Shown: positions 32,801 to 39,145 of the stretch, in pieces
Layout of the letters: each line of letters begins with the position of its first letter
Position numbering within the stretch: position 1 is the first letter of the stretch
Assembly (NCBI GenBank): GCA_032622095.1
Contig: CP136063.1
Location: forward strand, 74,251,980-74,315,979
Direction of reading: 5' to 3'
DNA: 64,000 nt
DNA from: Siphonodentalium dalli
Lineage: Eukaryota > Mollusca > Scaphopoda > Gadilida > Siphonodentaliidae
The notes under the pieces: model-generated
The model's input: only the letters and a program-made list of their open reading frames with translations
What the model was told of the DNA's origin: nothing
Database searches by the model: none
Made by a program: the position numbers and the translations under genes

Positions 32801-33793
32801 ATGGCGACCAACGTTTGAAATTTGCCGTTTTACAAAACCCTAAACATCCCTATTATTTCGTTTGCCATTAATGGTGAATATTAACCATTTCTATACTAAA
32901 TACTCATTGGCGGGTAGTTCCCATATCAAATGCTCAGGTAATAAGTGACAACATGTCGTTTGTTGAACTTATTAGCTGAACACGTCCCACCAAAGGTTAT
33001 GAATCCATCTGCACTAGTATTAGATTTTAGTTTCTCGTCGTCTGCTTGTATTACCTGGACATCCCTCCAAATTAATAATATACCATTCCAATGTATACTT
33101 TCCTAATTGAGAATCAATTTAGTATAGAAAGAGTGAAAGACCGTTCCTAAAATATCTTTAGCTTATTAATGTTCTTGTTGGTCTTCGTGTTACATGCGTG
33201 GTACGAAATATATTGGTCGTTATTTGTTGGCCATTCGTTGATTTGGTTTGGTTGCCATTTTGCAAGCCATCTTGAGTAAGTATATATAATTGATGATACG
33301 TAAGGAACAACAAGTCTCTTTAAACCATTACCACTAACCTCACAATTACTGGTGCACCTGTTACCACGGTGATAAGTATGTATGTCAAGCTTCATAACAA
33401 TTAAAATAAAAAAAAAGAAGGAGTAAAAGCTTGGACAACATAATTCAGTCTATAAGTGTAAAAAGCAGAGAAGTGAGGCCCAATCGAAATGCCATACGAA
33501 AAAGATATGCTCACTTGAAATGGAATGTAAGTCAAATTCGGACCTATAACATATTTATGTTCAACAATGAGCTTATTTGCTGTCAATTTGCGATGATTTG
33601 GTATGTTAATGTAAAAATGGAAGCTTCCGTTTTAGGTTTAATTTTCGCAATAGAATATATTTCTCAATAGTTCACTGTTAACCTGCTATGAATTCTTTAA
33701 AGGGACTACACTGGTATCTGGAATAAATTACCTACCTATTACATTCAGAATCACAGACAATATCCATACCAAGAAAGTTTTCAACTTATCCAT
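14687..33793 (-). CDS. Secreted GH18 chitinase with C-terminal CBM14 domain (10 coding exons, whole gene span)
   Basis: Family GH18 enzymes hydrolyse beta-1,4-GlcNAc bonds of chitin; this one resembles the animal CHIA/CHIT1 type. I joined ten minus-strand exons (33793-33736, 30446-30258, 27561-27399, 26450-26357, 24767-24643, 23132-23009, 20753-20568, 19429-19307, 18721-18367, 14871-14687). Each is bounded by AG/GT and the phases agree at all nine junctions, giving 1602 nt with stop and 533 residues. Order: hydrophobic signal peptide (about 1-24), GH18 barrel (about 25-390) with AVGGWN near 103-108, DGFDMDWE at 141-148 (proton donor Glu148), MTYNYHG at 218-224, and the pocket-floor Trp369 in GGAFVWS; then a charged linker (about 395-473) and CBM14 (474-533). 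No disabling change is visible, so a secreted active enzyme acting on dietary, cuticular, shell-matrix or pathogen chitin is plausible. Which of these applies cannot be told from sequence. Confidence 0.95.
15065..15672. repeat. 33-bp minisatellite, about 18 copies, in the last chitinase intron
   Basis: The unit is ATAACACATGATGTTGGTAATGCATCCCTGGTT with rare variants (GGTCATGC, GATATTGG, TAGCACATG). Because 33 is a multiple of three it produces a long open frame of an 11-residue repeat on the minus strand; that is a by-product of the array, not a gene. High identity implies recent expansion. Confidence 0.95.
15673..16727. repeat. Copy of the dispersed family seen at 3.0-3.6 kb
   Basis: GTTCACAAACTGTTTTCATG, GTTTATCTCGATTGTGATTC, CTGTGCCGATGAA and CCAATCAGAATGA follow in the order seen at 3.1-3.6 kb. 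Intronic; no gene. Confidence 0.5.
16728..17037. repeat. 41-bp minisatellite, about 7.5 copies, in the last chitinase intron
   Basis: The unit is about TGCCATGGACTCGAACATGG followed by TGATGCCTTATCTGGTTCGAGA. Outer and inner units differ by a few bases. It directly abuts a MITE copy at 17058. Confidence 0.92.
17062..17545 (+). mobile_element. TTAA-flanked MITE, CGGGCGGCG family, copy 2
   Basis: TTAA at 17058-17061 and 17546-17549. The interior matches 13978-14505 over most of its length (GTCAAAAACCGCCATAAACA, TTATGTAAACAAAAGCAAAA, TCGTACGTCTTGACGACAAT). Confidence 0.85.
17960..18360 (+). mobile_element. tRNA-derived SINE abutting the donor of chitinase coding exon 9
   Basis: The head GGTAGCCCAGTGATTAGAGTG and GGACTTGTAAT resembles a tRNA (A-box and anticodon arm, Thr-like); the B-box region is degraded. 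The tail CGCTATATAAGCTCCATCAT followed by TATCATTT is the common animal SINE tail ending. Antisense to the gene; its last base is 5 bp from the GT of the donor. Confidence 0.65.
18367..18721 (-). CDS. Chitinase coding exon 9: end of GH18 barrel and charged linker
   Basis: This exon encodes residues 355-472 plus one base. Residues 355-376 are the last barrel strand, [15 protein letters not shown], with the substrate-stacking Trp369. After the Cys-Gly-Gly loop and terminal helix the chain becomes a hydrophilic linker rich in Glu, Lys, Asp, Ser and His. Family linkers here are more often Thr/Ser/Pro-rich, so this strongly charged one is slightly unusual. The donor GTATGT starts at 18366; a SINE tail begins a few bases inside the intron. 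Confidence 0.94.
18745..18748 (-). promoter_or_regulatory. Degenerate MITE TTAA 23 nt before coding exon 9
   Basis: The plus strand has TCAACCCTTTCTTTACTAAAT. The TTAA has decayed to TCAA, so the minus strand is TTGAG, a poor yUnAy match. Spacing to the acceptor is again 23 nt. Confidence 0.25.
18749..18848. mobile_element. Truncated CCCTTTCTTTAC-family MITE upstream of coding exon 9
   Basis: CCCTTTCTTTACTAAATGGA, TTTTCCCATCAGTCATAAAA and GGATACACTGGAATTG follow the family order, ending abruptly near 18848 at an unrelated repeat. Confidence 0.65.
18849..19125. repeat. Dispersed repeat ending in an ACAG microsatellite
   Basis: GTGAAATTGGACCCGCCCAT, TGTTCCCAGGATCAAAGTAG and CGAGCAGTTTTCGAGTCTAT precede (ACAG)n at about 19078-19125. 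The same phrases in reverse complement lie at 60.02-60.13 kb, so this is probably a retroelement 3' end. Confidence 0.65.
19307..19429 (-). CDS. Chitinase coding exon 8: EICDF...WVGFD
   Basis: This exon encodes residues 314-354 (41 codons). [10 protein letters not shown] continues the YYEICDF motif across the junction, and [15 protein letters not shown] is the conserved strand leading to the last barrel helix. It is bounded by CCAG at 19430 and GTATGG at 19306. A TTAA motif belonging to a MITE lies 41 nt upstream of the acceptor. Confidence 0.95.
19471..19474 (-). promoter_or_regulatory. Candidate branch point, intron before coding exon 8 (MITE TTAA)
   Basis: The minus strand reads TGTTAATTG, with the A 41 nt from the acceptor, still inside the usual branch-point range. 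It adjoins a diverged CCCTTT-family MITE. Confidence 0.3.
19475..19637. mobile_element. Diverged CCCTTT-family MITE upstream of coding exon 8
   Basis: CTTTACTAAATGTATTCTCC, CATTCAGTTATAAAAATATA and TGGAATGGTCTAATGTTCAT match the family order. Its TTAA end lies 41 nt from the acceptor. Confidence 0.6.
19990..20065 (+). mobile_element. SINE tail fragment
   Basis: AAGCGCTTAGGGCACGC, then ATCGCTATATAAATGTTATT and ATTATTAGC repeats. This is the same tail type as 18.3 kb; the head is missing. Confidence 0.6.
20568..20753 (-). CDS. Chitinase coding exon 7: YGMSF strand
   Basis: This exon encodes residues 252-313 (62 whole codons): [28 protein letters not shown], a Gly-rich loop and GVLSYYE. The family usually has YGRSF; Arg is replaced by Met here, a small departure near the active-site cleft. 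Phase is 0 at both ends; the acceptor is T8CAG ending at 20754 and the donor GTGAGC starts at 20567. Confidence 0.95.
21300..21990. mobile_element. Inverted-repeat element, about 690 bp, in the intron between coding exons 6 and 7
   Basis: The left end (GTAGAGATCATATTCCATCA, TGGGAACTGTTTGATGTTCTGA) is mirrored at the right end (TCAGAACATAAAAAAGTTCCC, GGTGGAGTATGATCTCTGCG). No transposase frame. Related copies at 9.69-10.11 and 26.57-26.70 kb. Confidence 0.6.
22579..22813. repeat. 235-bp imperfect hairpin
   Basis: CGCCTTCTCAACGAGT and GCGGCCATATTAGATC at the left are mirrored at the right by GGATCCAATATGGCCGC and GAGAAGGCG; CTACAGGTCAAAGTT is in both arms. Confidence 0.75.
22856..22966. mobile_element. 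Palindromic TA-flanked MITE, CAGTAATGC family, copy 1
   Basis: TA at 22854-22855 and 22967-22968 flank ends CAGTAATCGACTCC and its mirror ending CATTACTG. TA duplication and a CAGT start point to a Tc1/mariner-type transposase acting in trans. Confidence 0.8.
23009..23132 (-). CDS. Chitinase coding exon 6: MTYNYHG strand
   Basis: This exon encodes residues 210-251: [17 protein letters not shown] then a Gly/His/Pro-rich loop and KRQLNQ. MTYxxHG is a conserved GH18 active-site strand whose Met and Tyr line the -1 subsite. The acceptor is TTTTAG ending at 23133 and the donor is CAA|GTACGT at 23008. The first base completes the codon split with exon 5. Confidence 0.94.
23690..24560. repeat. Intronic direct repeat, longer copy (with 25857-26140)
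   Basis: AGAAGAAAATATGACAAAG and GCTCACATCC at one end and AAGGGGCGCAACTGAAAAG to AACAGTTTTGACTAAAC at the other are shared with 25857-26140, which lacks 23742-24270. The two copies lie on either side of chitinase coding exon 5. Confidence 0.75.
23742..24270. mobile_element. CAGGGG-ended hAT-like MITE, copy 1
   Basis: The ends AGGGGGTGGAAAAAA and CGGGCACGTATGCCGG are mirrored at the right (CATACGTGCCTGCAAATTTT, CCCCCTG). Flanks TCACATCC and TAACATCC match 7/8, like an 8-bp target duplication, and 25895-25920 resembles the empty site. The interior carries the ATCCAAGATGGCTGCTGGC and CCATGACTAATAGTATGCAC repeats. Confidence 0.75.
24643..24767 (-). CDS. Chitinase coding exon 5
   Basis: This exon encodes residues 169-209 plus two bases of residue 210: [17 protein letters not shown] then [10 protein letters not shown], the usual GH18 strand after the catalytic loop. 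The acceptor is ATCCAG and the donor is CA|GTAAGT at 24642. A TTAA-flanked MITE ends 25 nt upstream of the acceptor. Related direct repeats lie in both flanking introns (23.69-24.56 kb and 25.86-26.14 kb). Confidence 0.93.
24793..24796 (-). promoter_or_regulatory. Candidate branch point, intron before coding exon 5 (MITE TTAA)
   Basis: The minus strand reads GCGTTAATT, with the A 25 nt from the acceptor. The TTAA bounds a copy of a different TTAA-flanked family (24797-25210). Confidence 0.38.
24797..25210. mobile_element. TTAA-flanked MITE, CGCTC/AGGTAC family, copy 1
   Basis: TTAA at 24793-24796 and 25211-25214. It contains TTACTATTTCTTTGG, TGATTCGAGTGGAGGAACCC, ACACGTTTTGGGAAATTTGA and CCGTCTGATCTGATTGAGTG. 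Related copies are at 30705, 32171 and 55296. Its TTAA is 25 nt from the acceptor of coding exon 5. Confidence 0.8.
25440..25600. repeat. Degenerate TTTAGT/AACGTTGGGT repeats
   Basis: Variants of ACTAAACGTTGGGTTA and its complement occur about six times, in both orientations. Similar words recur at 25.95-26.06 and 24.34-24.40 kb. Confidence 0.55.
25857..26140. repeat. Intronic direct repeat, shorter copy (empty site for the 23.7-kb MITE)
   Basis: GAAGAAAATATGACAAAGCT joins directly to TCAAGGGGCGCAACTGAAAA, with CATCCATCAATTT between. The MITE of 23742-24270 is absent. Located in the intron upstream of coding exon 5. Confidence 0.75.
26357..26450 (-). CDS. Chitinase coding exon 4: catalytic DGFDMDWE motif
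   Basis: This exon encodes residues 138-168, beginning [14 protein letters not shown]. The DxxDxDxE signature is intact: Asp141, Asp144, Asp146 and the catalytic acid Glu148. This separates the protein from chi-lectins, which lose the Glu. The acceptor is TTACAG ending at 26451 and the donor GTTTGT starts at 26356. The exon ends on a codon boundary (Met-Lys). Confidence 0.96.
26712..27140 (+). mobile_element. tRNA-derived SINE-like repeat
   Basis: GGTAGCCGAGATGTAACG (A-box-like) and GGCCGGGGATTGCAACCTGG (B-box-like) are followed by GTGCACGTTAAAGAATGCTA, a phrase common in animal SINEs. It lies in the intron between coding exons 3 and 4; the 3' boundary is uncertain. Confidence 0.55.
27399..27561 (-). 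CDS. Chitinase coding exon 3: VGGW strand
   Basis: This exon encodes residues 83-137: [16 protein letters not shown] followed by [12 protein letters not shown], the GH18 strand-3 signature (canonical SxGG; here AVGG, as in many animal chitinases). The acceptor is CACCAG before 27561 and the donor is AG|GTAATA at 27398. It leaves two bases that join with G of the next exon to make an Arg codon. Length is 163 nt, 53 whole codons plus split codons. Confidence 0.94.
27750..28460. other. Intron sequence, no gene recognised
   Basis: Short chance frames only. AAATATGGATGTGTCCCC near 28.10 and GGATATGGGGGTCCATAAAA near 28.23 kb hint at degraded repeats. Confidence 0.35.
28464..28528. repeat. 65-bp hairpin
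   Basis: ATTTTCAATGGAAAGGG and its mirror CCCTTTCCATTGAAAAT-type arm, with ATATAGAGTTAT around the centre. Confidence 0.8.
29480..29690. repeat. Dispersed repeat, inverted relative to 57.36-57.57 kb
   Basis: GAAATCGTT, GACGATG, ATTTTTGGCGATGTTAGT and ACATTCCTCCAGTTGGCG-type phrases appear in reverse complement at 57.36-57.57 kb. Confidence 0.6.
29775..30245. repeat. Tandem AATCCAAGATGGC repeat, about 155 bp, nearly three units
   Basis: Each unit has ATCCAAGATGGCYRCTGGC, CCATGTTTTT, CAAAATGACTCGTTCCCATC and CATGACAAATTTCATAATGA. The block ends about 12 bp before the donor of chitinase coding exon 2. Related sequence is inside the hAT-like MITEs at 23.7 and 41.3 kb. Confidence 0.7.
30258..30446 (-). 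CDS. Chitinase coding exon 2: first strands of the GH18 barrel
   Basis: This exon encodes residues 20-82 and includes [13 protein letters not shown] and [11 protein letters not shown], the first beta strand and the conserved Cys-Thr-His strand of animal GH18 enzymes. The acceptor AG is at 30448-30447 after a T/C-rich tract and the donor is GTTAGT at 30257. It starts in phase 1, matching the single base left by the previous exon, and ends with one base of Gly83. A TTAA-flanked MITE begins 23 nt upstream of the acceptor and a tandem repeat block lies directly beyond the donor. Confidence 0.93.
30470..30473 (-). promoter_or_regulatory. Candidate branch point, intron before coding exon 2 (MITE TTAA)
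   Basis: The minus strand reads GGGTTAATC, with the A 23 nt from the acceptor followed by a T-rich tract. TTAA is the boundary of a MITE whose other TTAA is at 30701-30704. Confidence 0.42.
30474..30700. mobile_element. CCCTTT-family MITE upstream of coding exon 2
   Basis: TTAA at 30470-30473 and 30701-30704; left end CCCTTTGTTTACTAGATACT, right end mirrored (CAGTATGGAAATGG). Its right TTAA is shared with the next MITE, so the two lie back to back. Confidence 0.75.
30705..31145. mobile_element. TTAA-flanked MITE, CGCTC/AGGTAC family, copy 2
   Basis: TTAA at 30701-30704 and 31146-31149; ends AGGTACTCAATCCGACC and GGAGCG. The interior matches 24797-25210 in reverse orientation. Confidence 0.8.
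31885..31999. mobile_element. Palindromic TA-flanked MITE, CAGTAATGC family, half-deleted copy
   Basis: TA at 31883-31884 and 32000-32001. The left arm is intact through ATGGCTTGTTGCCATTCATC, then most of the right arm is missing and the end GCATTACTG follows directly. Confidence 0.75.
32171..32537. mobile_element. TTAA-flanked MITE, CGCTC/AGGTAC family, copy 3
   Basis: TTAA at 32167-32170 and 32538-32541; ends AGGTACATAGTCCGATCC and TAGGAGCG. Several small deletions relative to copy 2. Confidence 0.75.
32885..33138. mobile_element. CCCTTT-family MITE in the intron between coding exons 1 and 2
   Basis: TTAA at 32881-32884, left end CCATTTCTATACTAAATACT and right end mirrored (TTTAGTATAGAAAGAG). 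GTCGTTTGTTGAACTTATTA lies in the centre. Confidence 0.7.
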
Positions 33794-33795
33794 AC
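33736..33795 (-). CDS. Chitinase coding exon 1: start codon and signal peptide
   Basis: An acceptor preceded by a T-rich tract ends at 33796. The ATG follows two bases later, at 33793-33791, and encodes residues 1-19 ([19 protein letters not shown]), a classic hydrophobic secretion signal. The exon ends with one base of codon 20 at 33736, followed by GTAGGT. Because an acceptor lies immediately upstream of the ATG, the 5'UTR must begin in another exon farther upstream. A TTAA motif 23 nt upstream of the acceptor is the end of a MITE. Confidence 0.85.
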
Positions 33796-33818
33796 CTGCA
33801 ACGAACAAGAAATAAACA

Positions 33819-33822
33819 TTAA
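33819..33822 (-). promoter_or_regulatory. Candidate branch point, intron before coding exon 1 (MITE TTAA)
   Basis: The minus strand reads GGGTTAATG and fits yUnAy, with the branch A 23 nt before the acceptor G. The TTAA is also the terminal target site of a CCCTT-ended MITE. Confidence 0.4.
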
Positions 33823-34503
33823 CCCTTCCTATACTAAATTGATTCTCCCATTCAGTTAGGGTACCGTATATGTGACCCGCCATATCAAATCCAGTCGTAA
33901 GTCGGGATTTTTTTACCCTGTGCCAATGCATTCTCTTATATATGCGGGTCGACCATAGGTCGCCTCGCATATATAAGAGAATGCATTGGCCTAACAATTT
34001 TTTACAATTTTAATAATTTTTTCTTGTATTCTTTAAATTTTGTATAATTTCACCCATACAGAGCCCCAGACAAACATGAGCAGACGACACTCTTCTGTAT
34101 GCTTCTATATATGTGTGGGGCTCCCTGCAGGGTAATGGATGTTTTTTTTTATTTTATGTCATAAAAATTGTAAGAAACATTTATTTAAAAATAATGATTG
34201 TTAGGCCAATGCATTCTCTTATATATGCGAGGCATTGGCACAGGGTAAAAAATCCCGACTTACGACTGGATTTGTTATGGCGGGTCACATATAGGAGCGG
34301 TCTAATATTCATTAAGAGTGTATTTAGGTTATAAAAGCAGGTGACACGTAGAACAACAAATACAATTACAGATGAGTCTTATTTATTGGAGCGAAATTAA
34401 TGTTCAGATAAGTTCAACAAATGACCTACCGTTTGTTGAACATATTATCTGAACATTTCCTAAGGGAACGACTCGTCAATGAGTATTTTAGTATAGACAC
34501 CGT
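33823..34503. mobile_element. CCCTT-family MITE upstream of coding exon 1, split by a nested element
   Basis: CCCTTCCTATACTAAATTGA and CATTCAGTTAG start at the TTAA of 33819-33822. The family sequence resumes at 34305 with GGTCTAATATTCATTAAGAG and runs to GAGTATTTTAGTATAGACAC. The insert is 33876-34302. Confidence 0.7.
33876..34302. mobile_element. Nested MITE carrying two GCCAATGCATTCTC hairpins
   Basis: ATATGTGACCCGCCATATCA and TCCAGTCGTAAGTCGGGATT at the left are mirrored at the right. An intact hairpin lies at 33922-33990. The second (34205-34239) has lost its centre, the usual fate of hairpins during replication. Confidence 0.75.
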
Positions 34504-36554
34504 GAATTACTGCACACCGGAGACGGTCGTACGACATTATATTCTTCTTATAAAACAAGAACGTGATAACTGCTTGTGGCTTTGCAATATGTATTATACT
34601 CATCAATAGACAGGACCAGACACACGTATGTGTAACTTGTAACGTGTGTTGTCATTTTCAATGAAAGTCATCTGACTCACGTGGCCATGACGCCAACACG
34701 TACACGGTCAAACCATTCAGAAGTTTTGTGTCAAATATCTAGCTTTACGAAACGTGCAGCGAAGGGGAATAATCCAATATTTTGCTTGTCGAATGACCGA
34801 CCAGCACTGTGCATGCAGGCAGAACTGACCAATACAAATAAAGTTCCCTAGCTTTCTCTATATCCGACTATTATCTACAAGTTTCACTAGACGTTCACTA
34901 GGTCGATATCCATAAATGTATACTGTAGGTGTAGCGGATGCAGATTTGCCCCCCTGTAATGTTCATACAAGTGGATGTCTTTAATAACGTAACTTAGTGT
35001 AGTGACTTAGCGAAAAAAAATTGTCATATTGGAACGGACTGGCCAAAAGTGCCATTTTTTATATTATGTCAAGTTATGTTTGCTCTTTCAGAAAGTGAAC
35101 TAGAAACAGGTTTCTGATCAATATTAACCCTTGTTTCCAGTATAAATCCAAGATGGCGGCCAAATTAAATCATTATTTCACCATGACGTTCCAACTGTAT
35201 AAAATTTAAGGCACATGCATAATAAAGGCGTCATTCCATCCGGCATTGCCATATTTTGAAGATATTAGCAACCCAGGCTGACCAGATTTGAAATTTGTCA
35301 CTTTTTGGACCAAAAGCATGAAATTTTGTCATAAAATCATTCTCTTTTCAATTATTTCGGAATAATACACGAACAATTTCTCAAAACTGTTTCAGTACAG
35401 ATCAAAGGTTAATATCTTAAAAATTTCATAAATGTATACCGCTAACAAAATATACAACATCTAGGACAAATTCGTAACCATATTTTAGACATTTTGGAGT
35501 ATGTTACCCCTCACCCCAAAAATCATGAAATATTGTTTTTGTGATAAACATCCGATAGAACATGGATGAGAATCTATAAAGGACAGAATTCGATCACATT
35601 TCTAAATACTGTAATTGAAATTACATACACAATGACCAAAGTTGAAATTTACAACTTTTTCGACTAAAACATGCAATTTGGTAAGAAATTCCTCCTCATT
35701 TCAGCTCATTTCAAATATTTTGGTCCAATAAATTGTCATTTACTCATAGGATATTTGCGATAGTTCACAATGTTTGGTCTTATATGTTTTGGACATATAT
35801 ACTGAAAATAATGAATACATTTTATGTGTTTAATATTTAACAACGTTTCAGAAAATTTGGTTTATGTTACCCCTCACCCCAAAAATCACGAAAATGTGAC
35901 TTGATTGTAAGGATTCAATAAATCTTTGGTTAAATCTTATAAAGTGAGTTTGTCGATGACAATTAGTCATATATTATAATGTAACAATCTCATTGTCAGT
36001 AACTGTTTAACTTTACAATTGTATGCCTAATAACAGTTATATTTGATGGTAAAATACCCATCATTTCAAATATTTTCAACCAATATAAGGGCAATTTCTC
36101 AAACATTTACCAAAATAGTATACCACATGCGGCCTTGAAAGTTTCGAAAATGACTGTCGATTACAACACGTTTAAAGGTGTATACATGTCATGTCTCGGT
36201 GAAATAGAATAAAATTCTAAAAATCTATTATACCTTAAATAATTTGAAGGTGTTGACTTATATAATCTACAAATGTAGCATACAAGAGGGGTGTATATAT
36301 AGACATGTATTTCATATCACAACTTTGAATTTGTCCATCAACAATACACATAACATAAAGATGGTCTATCTTTGTTTATACTCTTAAATTCATGTTTGTT
36401 ATGTTGTACCTGTATCACTATAATGTTCACAGTCTGATCATACCAGCGGATATATAGTAACTCATAAATTGTCATGTTATAATCACCGGTGACCATGTTG
36501 ATACGTTCAACAAATATTTTAGGCATTCTTAATATCACAATTACAACTGCATAA

Positions 36555-37593
36555 TTATGTGCATGGTAAATCAGCAATTGCACATTTGCACCTGTTACAA
36601 GTTTGGGGTTTGCAACAACACTTGATGAGTTCTGAACACACAGCTGCAGCTTCTGGTAATGTAGTCCACAATGGTTTACATCCATGATCTTCAACTGTCC
36701 ATCTCCAGTCATGCGGGTGATGTATTGGAATTGTTATGTAATGACAAGTGTACCACAATCCTGCCTGGTATATGGCTCATTTGATATGCTGTATTAGGGC
36801 CCCTTTTGAGTGTCAAGTTTTGGAGAATTCTCTTCATGCCTCGTTATCAGCAACTTTTGACAACCTTTATTATAATTAATGGCAATGAAGCGTTCGAGTT
36901 CTTTGAAAATATCTGAGGACGAATCTAGTTGAATAAAAGGTTGATTCGCCTATAGAAGAAATGTACATGTATCTGTGATACCGGGATAATATTTCCATGC
37001 CATCCATAAACTTTTTCTGCCCTTTATATGGAAGAACGAAGTGGCATCAAAACCAGATATCGAATGAAAAATGGGTATAACAATTGTCGTCTGTGTGCTG
37101 TTGTCATGGTACAATGTTTTAGTTTTGCCTGTTCCTAGAGAAACCCATGTATCAGCACCACTGTTAGCATAGGTAAACTTTGAAAACTGACCAATGACAA
37201 TTACCAGGGCAACTGTGTCGACACGGATTGTCGTCGGCCCACAAGATGGTGCATGAATAATGTGTGGCACAGTTCTAATATCAGCTTCCTCCTGACAACA
37301 GTTTCTCAAGATTTACTCGGAAGAATTTGCTATTTTGAGATTTAATGAACATTCTGTCATGTTTAACACTTTATCATCACCTATAACATGTTCTGACGCA
37401 TTACTTGTCAGGAATTCAAATAGTTCAAGCTTATTATAATTGTCAGAATCACGGAGGAAGTCGTTCCATTTTTTTGGAATCTTAGTTTGGCCACCAACTT
37501 TTCGTCCAAGACCCATACCATGATTCTCATTAGTGCTGCCTTTTGTGCTGCCTTCAAAATACCTATCTCACACAACACACATGGCATTAACAC
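36555..37593 (-). pseudogene. Broken transposon-type gene, left arm (EEADIR / GFDATS / CXC)
   Basis: In order: WVLDEKLVAK, KKWNDFLRDSDNYNKLELFEFL, CQEEADIRTVPHIIHA, VDTVALVIVIGQFSKF, TWVSLGTGKTK, FHSISGFDATSFFHIKGRK, then WRWTVEDHGCKPLWTTLPEA and a Cys-rich tail CCCKPQTCNRCKC...PC. This series (HEEADTR, TDVLV, WxxFGTGK, HAxTGCDTxS, tesmin/TSO1-like CXC) is familiar from repeat-encoded uncharacterised animal proteins; I know of no proven biochemical function. Pieces lie in different frames, with stops between. Confidence 0.7.
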
Positions 37594-38159
37594 TTCTTAG
37601 TTTGTAGAGTATAAACTTCATTAGTAACTGCGTAATCATTAAAAGTAGATCCTATTGCAGGTACAAGTATATGCACAAGAGTGCCTCCATCAAATATCTT
37701 GCACGTACTTCCAATATTTTATTTCTTGTAATAGTGTGTTCGAACAACATTTGGGCAGTTCTAAAAATCCGAAATCGCTTCTCCGCTATTCCAAACGATC
37801 AAGTGTAGGGACATGAGAACATCAAATTGAAAGGAAATGGAGGGTTGATATGTTTAACAGAGCCCATCAACAATAACGAGATGGCTAGTTGTTTCCCCGA
37901 ACCAATTGCGTTTCCCCGAACCAGACGTGTTTTTCTCTCATGAGATTCGGCTATTTCCCCCGCCTTATCAACGGGAGGTAAATTCAAGGGGACACAATCT
38001 GATTTGCTGGGATGTATCCGGGAAGCAATTGGAAATATATGGGACCCACCTAAAAATGTTCAGTGCAAGATATTTGATGGAGGCGTTCTTGTGGATATGA
38101 TTGTACTTGCGATATGGGATCTACTTTTAATGATTACGCAGTCACTAATGAAGTTTCTA

Positions 38160-39145
38160 CTCTACAAACTAAGAAGTGTTACTTTACTGTCATATATGTT
38201 GTGTGGTACAGGTATTTTGAAGGCAGCACACAAGGTAGCACTCGTGTGAATCGTGGTGCAGGTCTTTGATAACAAGTTGGAGCCCATACTAAGATTCCGA
38301 AAAAATGGATCGACTTACTCCGTGATTCTGACAATAAGCTTGAACTGTTTGAATTCCTGACAAGTAAAGTATCAGAACATGTTATAGGTGACGATAACGT
38401 GATATACGTGACAGAAGGTTAGTCAACTCTCAAAATAGCAAATTCTTCCGTGTCCATCTTGAGAAACTTGTCAGGAGGAAGCTGATATTAGAATTGTGCC
38501 GCACAGTATTCACGCGCTTTCTTGTGGGCCGACGACAACCCGTGTTCGGACTGTTGACACAGATGTCCTGGTGATTCTCCTCGGTCAGTTTTCAAAGTTT
38601 ACGGATGCCAACAGTGGTGCAGATATATGGGTTTCTCTAGGAACAGGCAAAACTAAAACATTTTACCATGTCAACAGCACAAGTGTTTATCTCTACACAT
38701 TTTGCATTCAATATCTGGTTTCGATACCACTTCCTTCTTCCATGGAAAGTGCAAAAAACATTTCTGGATGGCATGGAAATATTATCCCGCCATCACAGAT
38801 ACATTTCTTCTATTGCAAATCAACCTTTTATTCGACTGGATTCGTCCTCAGATATTTTCAAAGAACTCAAAACATATCATTATCATTATGTATAATAAAT
38901 GTTATCAAAAGTTGCTGATTAACAAGGCACAAAGAGAAATCTTCGCCAAAACTTGTCGCTCAATAGAAGGTACAACATATGAAACGAGCTGCCTACCAGG
39001 CAGGATTGTGGTACACTTGTCATGCCAAGCTGCAGTTGTGTGTTCAGAACTAATTAAGTGTTGTTGCAAATCACAAACTTGTAACAGATGCAAATGTGCA
39101 AATGCTGATTTACCATGCACAGAGTTATGTAGATCTATGTATTAA
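38160..39145 (+). pseudogene. Broken transposon-type gene, right arm (mirror copy)
   Basis: Contains GILKAAHKVALV, PHSIHALSCGPTT, VDTDVLVILLGQFSKF, IWVSLGTGKTK, HSISGFDTTSFFHGKCKKHF, MAWKYYPAITDTF, and the CXC tail CCCKSQTCNRCKCANADLPCTELC. It keeps TDVL where the left copy has TVAL, and has its own frameshifts, so the two arms have decayed independently. It starts near the centre and reads outward. Confidence 0.7.
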
